NCBI GenBank assembly: GCA_046351135.1
Contig: JAXLZA010000003.1
Span: 62,001 to 126,000, forward strand
Direction: 5' to 3'
Length of the DNA stretch: 64,000 nucleotides
Origin: UBA4427 sp046351135
Lineage (GTDB): Bacteria; Myxococcota_A; UBA9160; UBA4427
The notes beneath the pieces are model-generated. The model had not been told where the DNA came from. It did no database searches and was given only the letters and a program-made list of their open reading frames with translations. Of this stretch, positions 1 through 8,672 are shown piece after piece (the stretch's first letter is position 1; each line of letters opens with the position of its first letter). The position numbers and the translations under genes are program-made.

Positions 1-933
1 CGCCTCCCGGATGCGGGGCTCCTCGAGCATCGCGTCGATCCGGCGCCGTCCCTCCTCGAACGCGATGCGGTAGTCCAGCGCGCGCGCGATCTGCCCCATC
101 GCCGTCATGATCATCCCGACGAGCAGGACCGAGACGACGAGCTCGTCCATCGGCCGGGCGGTCGCAACGAGGCTCGCGAGCACGCAGACCATCGCGACGG
201 GCCAGGCGATCTCGGGCGCCGCACGCAGCAGCGCGCTCCAGCGGGCACGGCGGACGAGCGCGTCGCGGAGCTTCTCGCTCTGCTTCCGGATGCGCTGCTT
301 CTCGTGGTCCGCCCGGCCGAGCTGCCAGACGGCGCGCGCGGCGAGCACCTTCTCGCTCAGATTGTTGGCGAGCCGACCGCGGTGCTTGCGCGCCTCCTGA
401 ACCGATCGACGCAGCGCCGGCGCGACGAGGGCGACGGCGAGCACGCCCGCTGCGACGACGCCGAGCACGACGAGCGCGGCGATCGGGCTGAAGTGGGCGA
501 GGCTGCCGAGCAGACCGACGACGCTGGCGGTCGCGACGACCGAACGCGCGATGCCGAGGCTGACCCAGTTGCGCAGCGAGTTCAGGTCCCCGGTGAGCCG
601 GGTCAGGGTCACCCCGAATCGCCGCTCCCCCTCGACCCGCGCCGGCCGCACGGCGACGCGATCGAAGATGCGCAGCCGCACCCGCGTCACGTAGTCCTGA
701 CCGAGGCGCTCCCCGTCGCTCGCCTCGCGAACGCGCAGGGCGAGCACCGCGCCCCCGAGGCCGATCATGCCGGCGAGCCAGGGCAGCTCGAGCCGCCCCT
801 GCTCCGCCTCGCGCAGCAGGGTCCGCAGAGCGAAGGCGATCCCGAAGCCACAGGCCGCCTGGGCGACGCCGTTGGCCACGAGGGCGCCGATCCGCCGCCG
901 TCGGTGCCCCGCGAAGACCTTCGGCATGCTCAT
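1..933 (-). CDS. ABC exporter, transmembrane domain (partial, runs off left edge)
   Basis: A frame with no stop runs from ATG at 933 to the left edge (311 codons). The product begins MSMPKVFAGHRRRR and has several hydrophobic segments (about residues 16-37, 45-60, 125-165 and 225-265) separated by basic loops. The stretch HRGRLANNLSEKVLAARAVW and the following linker ending EEGRRRIDAMLEEP look like the membrane domain of a type-1 (MsbA/LmrA-like) ABC exporter just before its ATPase domain. The nucleotide-binding domain would lie outside the window, so Walker motifs cannot be seen. It is the last visible gene of a leftward run that starts at 4163, 72 bp after the porin stop. The membrane-domain call is fairly secure; substrate is unknown. 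Confidence 0.75.
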   Translation of the reverse strand, partial: MSMPKVFAGHRRRRIGALVANGVAQAACGFGIAFALRTLLREAEQGRLELPWLAGMIGLGGAVLALRVREASDGERLGQDYVTRVRLRIFDRVAVRPARVEGERRFGVTLTRLTGDLNSLRNWVSLGIARSVVATASVVGLLGSLAHFSPIAALVVLGVVAAGVLAVALVAPALRRSVQEARKHRGRLANNLSEKVLAARAVWQLGRADHEKQRIRKQSEKLRDALVRRARWSALLRAAPEIAWPVAMVCVLASLVATARPMDELVVSVLLVGMIMTAMGQIARALDYRIAFEEGRRRIDAMLEEPRIREA

Positions 934-1005
934 CGCGATCCCCCTCCGCCCGCTCGGACGCCCGCTCGGACGAGCCCGCGACGACTCCGCCCGGCGGCCG
1001 CCGGC

Positions 1006-2232
1006 TCAGAAGAAGAGCGCGGCTCGCGCCTGGAAGATCTGCGGATCGTCCGGCGTACCGGCCGGCTGGTTCTTCGCGTTGACCCGAACGTAGTTGAACA
1101 TCAGCCGGAGATTCGACCGCAGGTACCAGTTCGCCCCGACGGTCCAGTTCTGGGCCTCGCCGCCGTTGACCCCGCCATCGTTCAGATCCATGACCGAATA
1201 GCGCGTCGCCAGCTCGACCGCGCCCCAGTCACGGCTGGGGGTGAGACCGTTGAAGACGCCCATCTGGCGACTGTAGTCGCGGTGCTCGCCGGTCACGACC
1301 CAGCTCGCCTGGACGTAGCCGCCGCCGAAGTCCGCGTCGCCGCCGGTGCTTCGCTGGACGAAGGCGTGCTGGTACTCGCCCTGGATCAGGACCGGACCGA
1401 ACATCGCCGCCGCCTCGGCGCCGGCCGAGGCGACCGAGTCGACGTTGGCGATGTTGCCTGTGTCGACCAGGCGCGGGCCCTGGCTCGACTCGACCTGGGT
1501 GCCGATCCGGTAGTTGTCGTCGCCGAGGACGTCCCGGTACTCGGCGGCCCCGCCGAAGTGGATCACGCGGTTGCGGCGCGCGATCGGCGCCCAGGTCGCC
1601 CGCGTCACCACCGACCAGTGCTCGGAGCGGTGGAGATCGTCGCTCTGCTGTCCGAGCGGCTCGGCGCCCACCGACAGCGCCCAGGTCCAGCGGTGGCGGG
1701 TGCGCATGCCGGTCAGCTTGCCGTTCGTGCTGAGGAGCAGACCCGACTGGAACGACGGCGCGATCGACCCCGACATCGAGCGCTCCATGAAGGTCAGATA
1801 GTTGGACGAGGCCACCTGCTCGAGGCCGAAGGGCGCCACGAAGTTGCCGGCCTTCAGGCCGACGCGATTGCTGAGCTGGTAGCTCGCCCAGAGATTGCGG
1901 AACTCGGCCTTCGCCGGCGCGAAGTCGCGTTCGATCTTGAAGCCGAAGTCGTCGAAGAGCCGACCCGAGAGGTAGACGCGTCCGCGGCGGAGCTTGCCGG
2001 TCGGGTCCTCGTTCAGCGGGCTGTCGTTGAACGCCAGGTCGCCATGGGCGCGCCCGCCGATCCGGAAGACCATGTTGGGCTCCTTGAACCGGAGGCGGAT
2101 GCCGCGACTGGTCGAGGCGATGAGATCGGCATTCTTCCCCTCGAAGATCTCGAGGCGGGCCGCGGAGGCGCCGTCGGCGATCAGGAGGACGAGGAGTGCG
2201 AGGAGTGCGAGGAGGAGTCTGCGAAGCGTCAT
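1006..2232 (-). CDS. Phosphate-selective porin O/P-type outer-membrane protein
   Basis: The 408-residue product has a clean Sec signal peptide (basic MTLRR, Leu-rich core, cleavage near ASA-A at residues 22-25). The mature part is rich in alternating aromatic/polar strands and ends in a C-terminal Phe (ALFF), the usual outer-membrane beta-barrel signal. The early motif pattern (FRIGGRAHGDLAFND, then FKIERDFAPAKAEFRN and GLKAGNFVAPFGLEQ) matches the OprO/OprP porin superfamily, trimeric channels for phosphate and other anions. It starts 12 bp after the alpha/beta hydrolase stop and is probably cotranscribed. No clear Shine-Dalgarno sequence precedes the ATG. Substrate specificity cannot be read from sequence, so phosphate is only a family label. 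Confidence 0.82.
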   Translation of the reverse strand: MTLRRLLLALLALLVLLIADGASAARLEIFEGKNADLIASTSRGIRLRFKEPNMVFRIGGRAHGDLAFNDSPLNEDPTGKLRRGRVYLSGRLFDDFGFKIERDFAPAKAEFRNLWASYQLSNRVGLKAGNFVAPFGLEQVASSNYLTFMERSMSGSIAPSFQSGLLLSTNGKLTGMRTRHRWTWALSVGAEPLGQQSDDLHRSEHWSVVTRATWAPIARRNRVIHFGGAAEYRDVLGDDNYRIGTQVESSQGPRLVDTGNIANVDSVASAGAEAAAMFGPVLIQGEYQHAFVQRSTGGDADFGGGYVQASWVVTGEHRDYSRQMGVFNGLTPSRDWGAVELATRYSVMDLNDGGVNGGEAQNWTVGANWYLRSNLRLMFNYVRVNAKNQPAGTPDDPQIFQARAALFF

Positions 2233-2244
2233 CGGAGGTGATTC

Positions 2245-3087
2245 TCACTCGAGGTTCGGGGCCGGACGGGCGGCGCTCGGCGCCGTCGCCTCGACCGAGT
2301 CGAAGAAGTCGAAGGTGGACCGCGCGAGACCGGCCTCGACGCAGTCGGAGAAGGAGTGACCCGCGCCCTCGAGGATCACGAGCTCGTGGCGGGCGGGGAG
2401 GCTGCGCGTGCGGGCGGCCGCCTGCATGGCGGTGACCCAGCGCTTCGCGCGCTCGATCCGGTCCTCGCCCTGGCTCGCGTCGAGCTTCGTCGTCGTTCGC
2501 ACCGAGCGGTCCCGATCGACGTCGAGCTCGCCCACCGCGACGAGCAACGGAACGCGCAGGAAGCTCGCCGGCTCCATCCGGACGCCGGCCAGCGCACCGC
2601 CGACCCGCAGGCCGTGCGGATAGGCCTGCGTCGCATCCGGCATCGTGTACCAGCCCGCCGCGGCGACGACGGCGGCGGTGACGCGTTCGGGATGGCTCAT
2701 CAGGTAGCGGTGGACGAACTGGCCGCCGCCCGAGTAGCCGAAGAGATAGCGGGCGCCGAGCTCGATCTTCCGCTCCTCGCCGAGTCGGCGGATCGCGTCG
2801 TCGAGGGCGAGATCCGCGCGCCGACCGCGGCCCCGGCGGCCGAGGCGCTGATAGTCCTCGTCCGCGGGCGTGTCGAAGCAGGGCGCCATCAGGACGAAGC
2901 CCCGCTCGGCGGCGAGCGCGGAGAAGCTCGCCATCTGCTCGAGGGCGTTGCGGGAGATCCCGTGGACCGCGACGACGAGCGCGGCGCGCCCGGTCCGGAC
3001 GGCCTGCTCGGGCACGAACGCATGATAGGCGAGCTCGCCGGATCCCTCGGACCCGGCGCTCTCGACCGCACGAGCACCCTTCTTCAT
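2245..3087 (-). CDS. Alpha/beta hydrolase (dienelactone hydrolase/PHB-depolymerase-like)
   Basis: A 280-residue cytosolic-looking alpha/beta hydrolase with no signal peptide. The oxyanion HG is at residues 42-43 and the nucleophile elbow GYSGGG at 117-122 (Ser119). The likely acid is Asp189 in GELDVD and the likely base His244 in GAGHSF. I chose the ATG at 3087 because it overlaps the TGA of the upstream P-loop gene as ATGA (3084-3087), implying translational coupling; the frame is open further upstream but that would bury it in the neighbour. The fold and triad resemble poly(3-hydroxyalkanoate) depolymerase and dienelactone-hydrolase-type esterases. Substrate unknown. Confidence 0.8.
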   Translation of the reverse strand: MKKGARAVESAGSEGSGELAYHAFVPEQAVRTGRAALVVAVHGISRNALEQMASFSALAAERGFVLMAPCFDTPADEDYQRLGRRGRGRRADLALDDAIRRLGEERKIELGARYLFGYSGGGQFVHRYLMSHPERVTAAVVAAAGWYTMPDATQAYPHGLRVGGALAGVRMEPASFLRVPLLVAVGELDVDRDRSVRTTTKLDASQGEDRIERAKRWVTAMQAAARTRSLPARHELVILEGAGHSFSDCVEAGLARSTFDFFDSVEATAPSAARPAPNLE

Positions 3088-4163
3088 GCCACGGCACCGA
3101 GCCGCGACGCCCCCGCCATGAGCTTCGTGGCGGTCGCCGGATCGAGCAGATCCTCGAGGTCGTAGACGGGCAGACGCGTCGCCGCGGTCGCCTCGCGCAG
3201 CTGGAGCGGCGACGTCATCAGGCGACCCGAGAGGCCGCTGACCGGCAGCTTCCGATCGCGCAGCCACTGGACGCCGCCCATCGCGCCGAGCGAGTCCGCC
3301 GCCGTGAAGAGCAGGCCGCTCACCCGCGATCGGAAGACCCGGCTCTGGAGCAGCGACTCCGTCTCGCGCTGGAGCAGCCCGTCCGCGACCTCGATCACGA
3401 TCGATTCACAGCCGCCGGCCGCGAGATGGAGCACGAGCTCCTCGAAGATCGCCTCCACCGTCGCGCTCGACAGGCGGTAGGTCGACGCGAAGCCGGCATC
3501 GGTGAAGTCGAGGACGAGATGCGCGCCCGCGTCCCGGAGCAGCCCGGGGTCCCCGGCGGCGGCGGTGCCCGTCACCTTCGCGTAGCCGACGCGCTGGCCG
3601 GCGTTGCGGAGCCCGCGCACCAGATGAGCGGAGGTCGTGGTCTTGCCCGCGTCCATCGAGGTCCCGACGACCGCCATGACGGGCACGGCGAGCGGGCCGC
3701 GGGCGCTCGGCGGCTCGAGGCCGAAGCCGCCGAGGTTGAGCGGCGGGCCATCGGGATCGCTCGTGACGAGGCCGAAGGGATGCAGTCGCGTCGGCCCGCG
3801 CATCTTCTCGTGGCGCGCGACGACGCGGCCCGCGATGCCTCCGCCGGCGGCGAGATCGCAGTCGCGCAGGTCGCGCGGGACGAGCGCTTCGTACTGGTTG
3901 GGCGCGTAGCGATCGCCGTAGGCGACGATCACGAGATCTCCGGCGAACAGGTTCTTGCGACCGCCGTCGACCGTATGGAGGCGCTTGTGCTGGCCGACCG
4001 ATTCGACGCGCGCGAGGACGAGATCGCCCGCCGAAGGCGCGAGGTCGCTCCGCACGCAACGCATCGTCTCCGCGGGCACGCGACGCGTCGAGTAGGCGCG
4101 CGTCGCCTCTCCGATGCGGACCGGCAGGACCTCCACGAACCCGGGCACGAACTCGGCATCCAT
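3084..4163 (-). CDS. P-loop NTPase, DUF1611/dethiobiotin-synthetase-like
   Basis: The 359-residue product has an N-terminal domain of unknown fold (about 1-155) and a C-terminal SIMIBI-type P-loop domain. Its Walker A is GTSMDAGKTT at 167-176, and VIEVADGLLQRET looks like a Walker-B/switch region. The deviant Walker A with a second Asp/Lys pair is like dethiobiotin synthetase, CobQ/CobB and DUF1611 proteins. The ATG at 4163 is preferred over in-frame starts up to 4247 because GAGGAG lies 6-8 bases upstream; a GTG directly precedes it. It is first in an apparent operon with the hydrolase (4-bp overlap) and the porin. The role is unknown; nucleotide binding is the only safe statement. Confidence 0.65.
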   Translation of the reverse strand: MDAEFVPGFVEVLPVRIGEATRAYSTRRVPAETMRCVRSDLAPSAGDLVLARVESVGQHKRLHTVDGGRKNLFAGDLVIVAYGDRYAPNQYEALVPRDLRDCDLAAGGGIAGRVVARHEKMRGPTRLHPFGLVTSDPDGPPLNLGGFGLEPPSARGPLAVPVMAVVGTSMDAGKTTTSAHLVRGLRNAGQRVGYAKVTGTAAAGDPGLLRDAGAHLVLDFTDAGFASTYRLSSATVEAIFEELVLHLAAGGCESIVIEVADGLLQRETESLLQSRVFRSRVSGLLFTAADSLGAMGGVQWLRDRKLPVSGLSGRLMTSPLQLREATAATRLPVYDLEDLLDPATATKLMAGASRLGAVA

Positions 4164-4482
4164 CACCAACTCCTCTCCGAGCAGCACCGAATCGGGGTCC
4201 GGAGCCGCACGCGCGAGCGATCCATCGGCCGGACCGATCCCTCGCACACCTCTTTTTTTGGTTTTTTTATCCCAATCATCGGGTCAGGGCAAGCCCTGGA
4301 TCACCGATCCGACCGCTCCGCATGCCGATTTGCCGGAGCGATGCCGCCTCGAGACCCCCGCCCGGCCCCCGCTCGCGGCGTGGACAGCGCCGTCCCCGTC
4401 GGAGATGCTGCGTCTCGGCCCGAGCCGAAGGCGGCGGGCCCGACGTCCTCTGACCACCCCCACCGAACGGATCGGAGCCCCG
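4164..4482. promoter_or_regulatory. Divergent intergenic region with paired T7 tracts and an inverted repeat
   Basis: This 319-bp gap separates the leftward P-loop operon from the rightward serine hydrolase lipoprotein. Two T7 runs (4253-4259 and 4262-4268), separated only by GG, stand out sharply in this GC-rich DNA. Next to them is the inverted repeat CAGGGC-aa-GCCCTG (4285-4298). With divergent genes on both sides it cannot be an ordinary terminator for either. An A-tract upstream element or regulator site for the leftward promoter is possible. No convincing -35/-10 pair is seen. Confidence 0.35.
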
Positions 4483-5841
4483 ATGACTCCCGACTTCCCC
4501 CAGCGCGTCCGACGCCCCGGCCTCCCTGCCCTCGCCCTGAGCCTGGCCTGCGTCTGCGGCCTGGGCTGGCTCGTCGCCTGCGCGGGAACGGCAGGACGGG
4601 AAGCTCCGCCCTCGCTCGCATCGAGCGACGCCCCGGAGGCCGTCGTCGACTCGGGAACCTCGAGCGAACGCTTCGCCCGCCTCGCCCGCACCCTCGACGC
4701 CCACGTCGAGCGCGGCGAGCTGGTCGGAGTCGCGAGCCTGGTCGCCCGGGGCGGCGAGGTGGTCGACTTCCACGCGTCGGGACTCCGGGATCGCGAGGCG
4801 GGCCTCCCCATGACCCGCGACACGATCTTCCGCATCTACTCCATGACGAAGCCGATCACGAGCGTGGCCGTCATGATCCTCGTCGAACGCGGCCAGCTGC
4901 TGCTCGCCGATCCCGTCTCGAAGTACCTCCCCGACCTCGCCGGCATGAAGGTCCTGCGCACGCCGGACTCGCCCCTCGGCGACGTCGTTCCCGCCCGCCG
5001 CGAGATGACGGTGCGCGATCTGCTGACCCACACCTCGGGCCTCGCGAGCTCGCTCCCGGGCATCGGCACGCCGAAGGCGATCGAGCGGGCCTACGCGGAG
5101 GCGGACCTGCGCGGATCCCAGACGGGGCTGGCGCCGGACGAGTGGATCCGGCGGCTCGCGAAGGTGCCCCTGGTCCATCAGCCGGGCTCGAAGTTCCTCT
5201 ATGGCGTCTCGACCGACGTCCTCGGCCAGCTCGTCGCGGTCGTCTCGGGCAAGCCCTTCGAGACGTTCCTGCGCGAGGAGATCTTCGGGCCCCTCGACAT
5301 GGTCGACACGGGCTTCCACGTGCCGGCGGACAAGCTCGACCGCTTCGCGGCGAACTACGGGCCGGGACCCGACGGAAGGCTCGTGCTCGTCGATGCGCCT
5401 CGGAAGAGCCGGTATGCGGCGCCGCCCAGCTTCCCGTCGGGCGCGGGCGGACTCGTCTCGACGATCGACGACTATCTCCGCTTCTGCGAGATGCTGCGGC
5501 GCGGCGGCGAGTGGGGCGGCCACCGGATCCTGTCGCGCAAGACGATCGAGCTGATGACCCTGAACCATCTGACGGACGGGGAGCGCGACGTCCCGATGCT
5601 GACGGGGTGGTTCCCCGGGCAGGGATTCGGGCTCGGCTTCTCGGTCGTCGAAGAGCTCGCGCCCGGCGGAACGCTCGGGTCGGTCGGTCAGTATGGCTGG
5701 GGCGGGGCGGCGGGGACGTATTTCTGGATCGACCCGGTGGAGGACCTGGTCGCGATCCTGATGATCCAGCTCTACCCGCCGGGTGGGATCCCGATCATCC
5801 CGGAGCTCAAGAACGGCGTGTACCAGGCGATCACGGACTGA
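4483..5841 (+). CDS. Class C beta-lactamase-related serine hydrolase, lipoprotein
   Basis: The 452-residue product begins with a lipoprotein signal (hydrophobic run then LVAC, lipid Cys33), so it should be periplasmic and membrane-anchored. The penicillin-binding-like catalytic motifs are present: S-M-T-K (Ser120, Lys123), Y-G-V-S (Tyr240) and a WGGAAGT element near residue 405 replacing KTG. This pattern is typical of the EstB/esterase-like branch of family VIII carboxylesterases and of PBP4*-like proteins rather than true AmpC enzymes, so ester or D-peptide hydrolysis is more likely than antibiotic resistance. The start ATG at 4483 was chosen because it gives a proper signal peptide; the frame is open upstream to 4114. 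It converges with the Rieske gene. Confidence 0.82.
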   Translation: MTPDFPQRVRRPGLPALALSLACVCGLGWLVACAGTAGREAPPSLASSDAPEAVVDSGTSSERFARLARTLDAHVERGELVGVASLVARGGEVVDFHASGLRDREAGLPMTRDTIFRIYSMTKPITSVAVMILVERGQLLLADPVSKYLPDLAGMKVLRTPDSPLGDVVPARREMTVRDLLTHTSGLASSLPGIGTPKAIERAYAEADLRGSQTGLAPDEWIRRLAKVPLVHQPGSKFLYGVSTDVLGQLVAVVSGKPFETFLREEIFGPLDMVDTGFHVPADKLDRFAANYGPGPDGRLVLVDAPRKSRYAAPPSFPSGAGGLVSTIDDYLRFCEMLRRGGEWGGHRILSRKTIELMTLNHLTDGERDVPMLTGWFPGQGFGLGFSVVEELAPGGTLGSVGQYGWGGAAGTYFWIDPVEDLVAILMIQLYPPGGIPIIPELKNGVYQAITD

Positions 5842-5847
5842 ACGGAC

Positions 5848-5875
5848 GGCGGCGGAGCGCCCCGAGCCCGCCGCC
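5848..5875. terminator. Hairpin between convergent genes
   Basis: A perfect 8-bp stem, GGCGGCGG (5848-5855) with CCGCCGCC (5868-5875), and a 12-nt loop lies between the stop of the serine hydrolase (+) and the stop of the Rieske gene (-). There is no T-run, so termination in both directions is an inference from position and stem strength. Confidence 0.4.
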
Positions 5876-6834
5876 TAACGCGAATCCTCGGCGACGTAGA
5901 ACTGCGAGGCCCAGCGGCGGAAATCCGGAACCGGCCCGTCGCCGTCGCAGAGCCGCGGCGCCGAGTGATAGGCCTTGTTCTCCCAGATCGGGAAGTCCTG
6001 CTCGACGGCGAGCGCCATGTCGTCGGCATAGGCCTTCTGGAATGCCGCCATCTCGGCGTCGCTGCGACCGTTCTTCTTGCCGATCACGCCGAAGCGCATG
6101 TGCATGGTCTCGTCGTCGATCGGCGTCATCCCCATCACGATCACCGAATCGCCCATCCCCGAATAGCGCACGTAGCTGCAGCCGAGGCCGGGATTGCGCC
6201 CCACGACCCGGATCGAGTCGGCGGCGCCGTCGAGGGTCGAGACGTTCTTGGTCGTCGCGGCGTGCCAGCGGATCTCGTGGCCCTCGAAGCGCACGGCGCG
6301 ATCCGGCGGCGGCTCCATGTGGTGGATGTGGTGGAAATGAGGCCAGTCGACGCTGTTCTCGGCGACCTCCTGCGGATGCGTCCGCACCGTCCATTCGTAG
6401 GGGGTCCAGTCCGACATCCAGTCCTCGGCCCCGTACTCCGGAATCTCCGGGGGCTCGAAGGAAGGCTCCGTCCGCTTCGGGTGGTACCAGGCCCAGACGA
6501 CGCCCCCGCTCTCGCGGACCGGATAGGCGAAGGCGCGCGCGTGCGCCGGCTTGCGGCTCGCGTACGGGATCTCGACGCACTGGCCGTCGCCCGCGAATCG
6601 CCAGCCGTGGAACGGGCAGCGCAGCGAGTCGCCCTCGACCTTCCCGCCGACCCCGAGATGGGCACCGAGATGGGGACAGTGGGCATCGAGGACGGAGGCC
6701 GCGCCCGACTCGCCCCGGAACAGGACGAGCTCGCGCGCGAAATAGCGACGCTTCAGCACGTCGCCCGGCTGGAGCTCGAAGCGCCAGGCGACCGGATACC
6801 AGCCGTACGGAATGCCGAACGGGAATCGCCCCAT
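5875..6834 (-). CDS. Rieske non-haem iron oxygenase, KshA/cholesterol-desaturase-like
   Basis: The 319-residue protein has an N-terminal Rieske [2Fe-2S] domain with the ligands C53-P-H55 and C73-x2-H76 (CPHLGAH and CPFHGW). The catalytic-domain iron motif is E159-x3-D163-x2-H166-x4-H171, the spacing found in 3-ketosteroid 9-alpha-hydroxylase oxygenase (KshA) and Rieske cholesterol 7-desaturases. It probably hydroxylates or desaturates a hydrophobic ring substrate using a separate reductase, which is not encoded nearby. It is the last gene of a leftward trio (sterol-desaturase-family protein, glutamine amidotransferase, Rieske), 45 bp after the amidotransferase stop. The assignment to a sterol substrate is an inference from family and neighbour. 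Confidence 0.85.
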   Translation of the reverse strand: MGRFPFGIPYGWYPVAWRFELQPGDVLKRRYFARELVLFRGESGAASVLDAHCPHLGAHLGVGGKVEGDSLRCPFHGWRFAGDGQCVEIPYASRKPAHARAFAYPVRESGGVVWAWYHPKRTEPSFEPPEIPEYGAEDWMSDWTPYEWTVRTHPQEVAENSVDWPHFHHIHHMEPPPDRAVRFEGHEIRWHAATTKNVSTLDGAADSIRVVGRNPGLGCSYVRYSGMGDSVIVMGMTPIDDETMHMRFGVIGKKNGRSDAEMAAFQKAYADDMALAVEQDFPIWENKAYHSAPRLCDGDGPVPDFRRWASQFYVAEDSR

Positions 6835-6879
6835 CGCCCCATCTCCTGCCGTCCGGCCGGGTCGCCCCGCCGAGCCCGC

Positions 6880-7743
6880 TCAGGCTTCGATGGGCACCAG
6901 CCGGACGCTCCGATCCACGTCGATCACGACCTGGTGATTCCGGGGCACCGCCGTCCAGCCCGGATCGTCCGAGAGCGGCTCCGAGGACACGATCACCGCC
7001 CCGCCCCGCTCGTCCGGCTCGAGCATCCGACACGCGCCCTCGATACAGACATAGCGCAATCCCCGGTGGAGGTAGAGGCTCTCGCCGTCGTAGCCGGGCT
7101 CGGTCGTGTAGCGGGAGACGACCGCCGCGCGGCCGTTGCTGAAGGCGACGTTCAGGTAGGAGTCCTCGGCACCCGCCTCCCGCGAGAAGGCGAGCGCCTC
7201 GGAGAAGGCCCGGGCAAGGGCCCGAGACAGCGTCCCGCCGTCGGCCCGGTCCGGCTCGCTGGTCTCGTGACGCAGGGCGTCGACCATCAAGGCGAAGAGA
7301 TGCTCCGAGTCGGTCGCTCCCGCGATGAGCGAAAACGCCTCGTCGGAGAGCCCCGACAGGAGCCTTCGTCGCAGCCCGTCGAACCCCCCGAGATCCCCGT
7401 TGTGCATCATCGAGAGCGTGCCGTGGGTGAAGGGATGGCAGTTGGCCTCGGAGATGGCCCGGACCTGCGTCGCCGCTCGGACGTGGGCGAGGATGCACGG
7501 GCTCTCGATCACCCGGGCGAGCTCGAGGAGATTCGCGTTGTTCCAGGCCGGCGTGATCGAGCGGAAGAGCGCGGGCCGCGGATCGAGCCGGGGCACGTAC
7601 CAGGCGATGCCGAAGCCGTCGCCGTTGAGCGGCTCCTCGCGCTCCAGGCTCTGGACGCTCTGGCGGATCAGCGAGTGCCGCGGCTCCGTCACGAGCTCCG
7701 CGATCCGGATCGACGGGCCGTGATAGAACAGGAAGCGGCACAT
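6880..7743 (-). CDS. Class II glutamine amidotransferase (EgtC/YafJ-like)
   Basis: The 287-residue product starts M-Cys2-R-F, so Met removal exposes the N-terminal nucleophile cysteine of Ntn-type class II glutamine amidotransferases. Supporting motifs are NGDGFGIAWY (substrate pocket), HVRAAT and the CHPF/HNGDLGGF region. There is no synthetase domain, so it is a stand-alone amidohydrolase of the YafJ/EgtC/DUF4 type. EgtC removes gamma-glutamyl groups in ergothioneine synthesis, but no other egt gene is in the window and the true substrate is unknown. It starts 3 bp after the stop of the sterol-desaturase-family gene and is likely cotranscribed with it and the Rieske gene. Confidence 0.82.
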   Translation of the reverse strand: MCRFLFYHGPSIRIAELVTEPRHSLIRQSVQSLEREEPLNGDGFGIAWYVPRLDPRPALFRSITPAWNNANLLELARVIESPCILAHVRAATQVRAISEANCHPFTHGTLSMMHNGDLGGFDGLRRRLLSGLSDEAFSLIAGATDSEHLFALMVDALRHETSEPDRADGGTLSRALARAFSEALAFSREAGAEDSYLNVAFSNGRAAVVSRYTTEPGYDGESLYLHRGLRYVCIEGACRMLEPDERGGAVIVSSEPLSDDPGWTAVPRNHQVVIDVDRSVRLVPIEA

Positions 7744-7746
7744 GCC

Positions 7747-8547
7747 TCACGCGCTCGTTCGGCACTCGGTGCAGCGATAATTCGGGCGCTTCTCGACCTT
7801 GTCGTCGGGCGTGAGCCGGGTCCCGAACAGGAGGTCGAGGGCACCGGTGAAGAAGCCGTAGTTGTGGTCGAGGGAGCCGGCGTGGTGCTCGTTGTGGTGC
7901 CAGGCCGAGACCAGGAAGCGGCTGTGGGGCGAGGGCATCCACGGCGGATCGAAGCCGGCGTGGAGATAGGTTCCGTAGAGGAAGTTCATCGTCGCGAAGG
8001 TCCCGATCAGGGCGACGTCCCAGATCGGGAACAGGAAGGGGATCCAGAGGATCGGCGACGACTTGATGAACATGTCGATCGGCTGGTCCGCCATCACGCC
8101 GAAGGGCGTCGGGTTGGCGTAGCGGTGGTGGTGCTTGTGGACCTTCCAGAGCAGGTCGTTGCGATGGCAGGCCCAGTGGAACGTCCACTCGAAGACCTCC
8201 ATCACGACGAAGACCCCGAAGATGCTGATCGGGATGTACCAGAGCGGGTAGTCGGTCGGCGACGCGTAGAGCCGGTTGTAGCCGTGGTACGAGCACCAGA
8301 AGGAGATCGCGATGCTGCCCATCACCATCGACATGGAGAGCACGCCGTCGACGATCTCGCCGCGGACCTGGTCGGCGCGGGTCGACTGGAGCTGGGTCTT
8401 GTACCGGCGCGCCTTGTCGGCGAAGCGCGAGCGATGCAGCAGCAGGTAGAGCCCGCCGCAGATCAGCAGGTACCAGCCGACGCCGATCGCGGCGAGGACG
8501 GGCCAGAGAAGGTAGAACGGGAGGCCTTCGAAGAGATGGAGGAACAT
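7747..8547 (-). CDS. Sterol desaturase/fatty acid hydroxylase superfamily membrane protein
   Basis: A 266-residue polytopic membrane protein with the eight-histidine di-iron pattern of the fatty-acid-hydroxylase superfamily: HWACH, HKHHHR and HNEHH clusters separated by hydrophobic helices. These enzymes use O2 to hydroxylate or desaturate lipids or sterols in the membrane. The start ATG at 8547 precedes the first hydrophobic segment (FLHLFEGLPFYLLWPVLAAI); the upstream open frame is Arg/Pro-rich and unlikely coding. The C-terminus carries a short CTEC motif, unusual for the family. It is first in an operon-like trio with a glutamine amidotransferase and a Rieske oxygenase, so a shared lipid-oxidation pathway is plausible. 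Confidence 0.85.
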   Translation of the reverse strand: MFLHLFEGLPFYLLWPVLAAIGVGWYLLICGGLYLLLHRSRFADKARRYKTQLQSTRADQVRGEIVDGVLSMSMVMGSIAISFWCSYHGYNRLYASPTDYPLWYIPISIFGVFVVMEVFEWTFHWACHRNDLLWKVHKHHHRYANPTPFGVMADQPIDMFIKSSPILWIPFLFPIWDVALIGTFATMNFLYGTYLHAGFDPPWMPSPHSRFLVSAWHHNEHHAGSLDHNYGFFTGALDLLFGTRLTPDDKVEKRPNYRCTECRTSA

Positions 8548-8672
8548 GGCCCTACGATAGACGAGCCTGCGCCGCTCGGGCGGCGAGCGCTCGACCGGAG
8601 GGCGTGCCCGGTCGGACGCTCGACCTCGCCCGGCCGGGCCGCGGCCGCGGCCCGGCACCCACCGGACTCCGA

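Noticed and set aside
304..2241. Very long plus-strand open frame across the porin and ABC genes
   Set aside because: Antisense shadow caused by high GC: the translation is Arg/Asp/His/Pro-rich with no domain, while the opposite strand encodes clear proteins.
4253..4268. Twin T-tracts as a rho-independent terminator
   Set aside because: The flanking genes are divergent, so no transcript ends there, and the hairpin lies downstream of the T-runs rather than upstream on the plus strand.
4483..5841. True AmpC beta-lactamase
   Set aside because: The SxxK and Tyr motifs fit the broader family, but the KTG box is replaced by a WGGAAGT element as in family VIII esterases.
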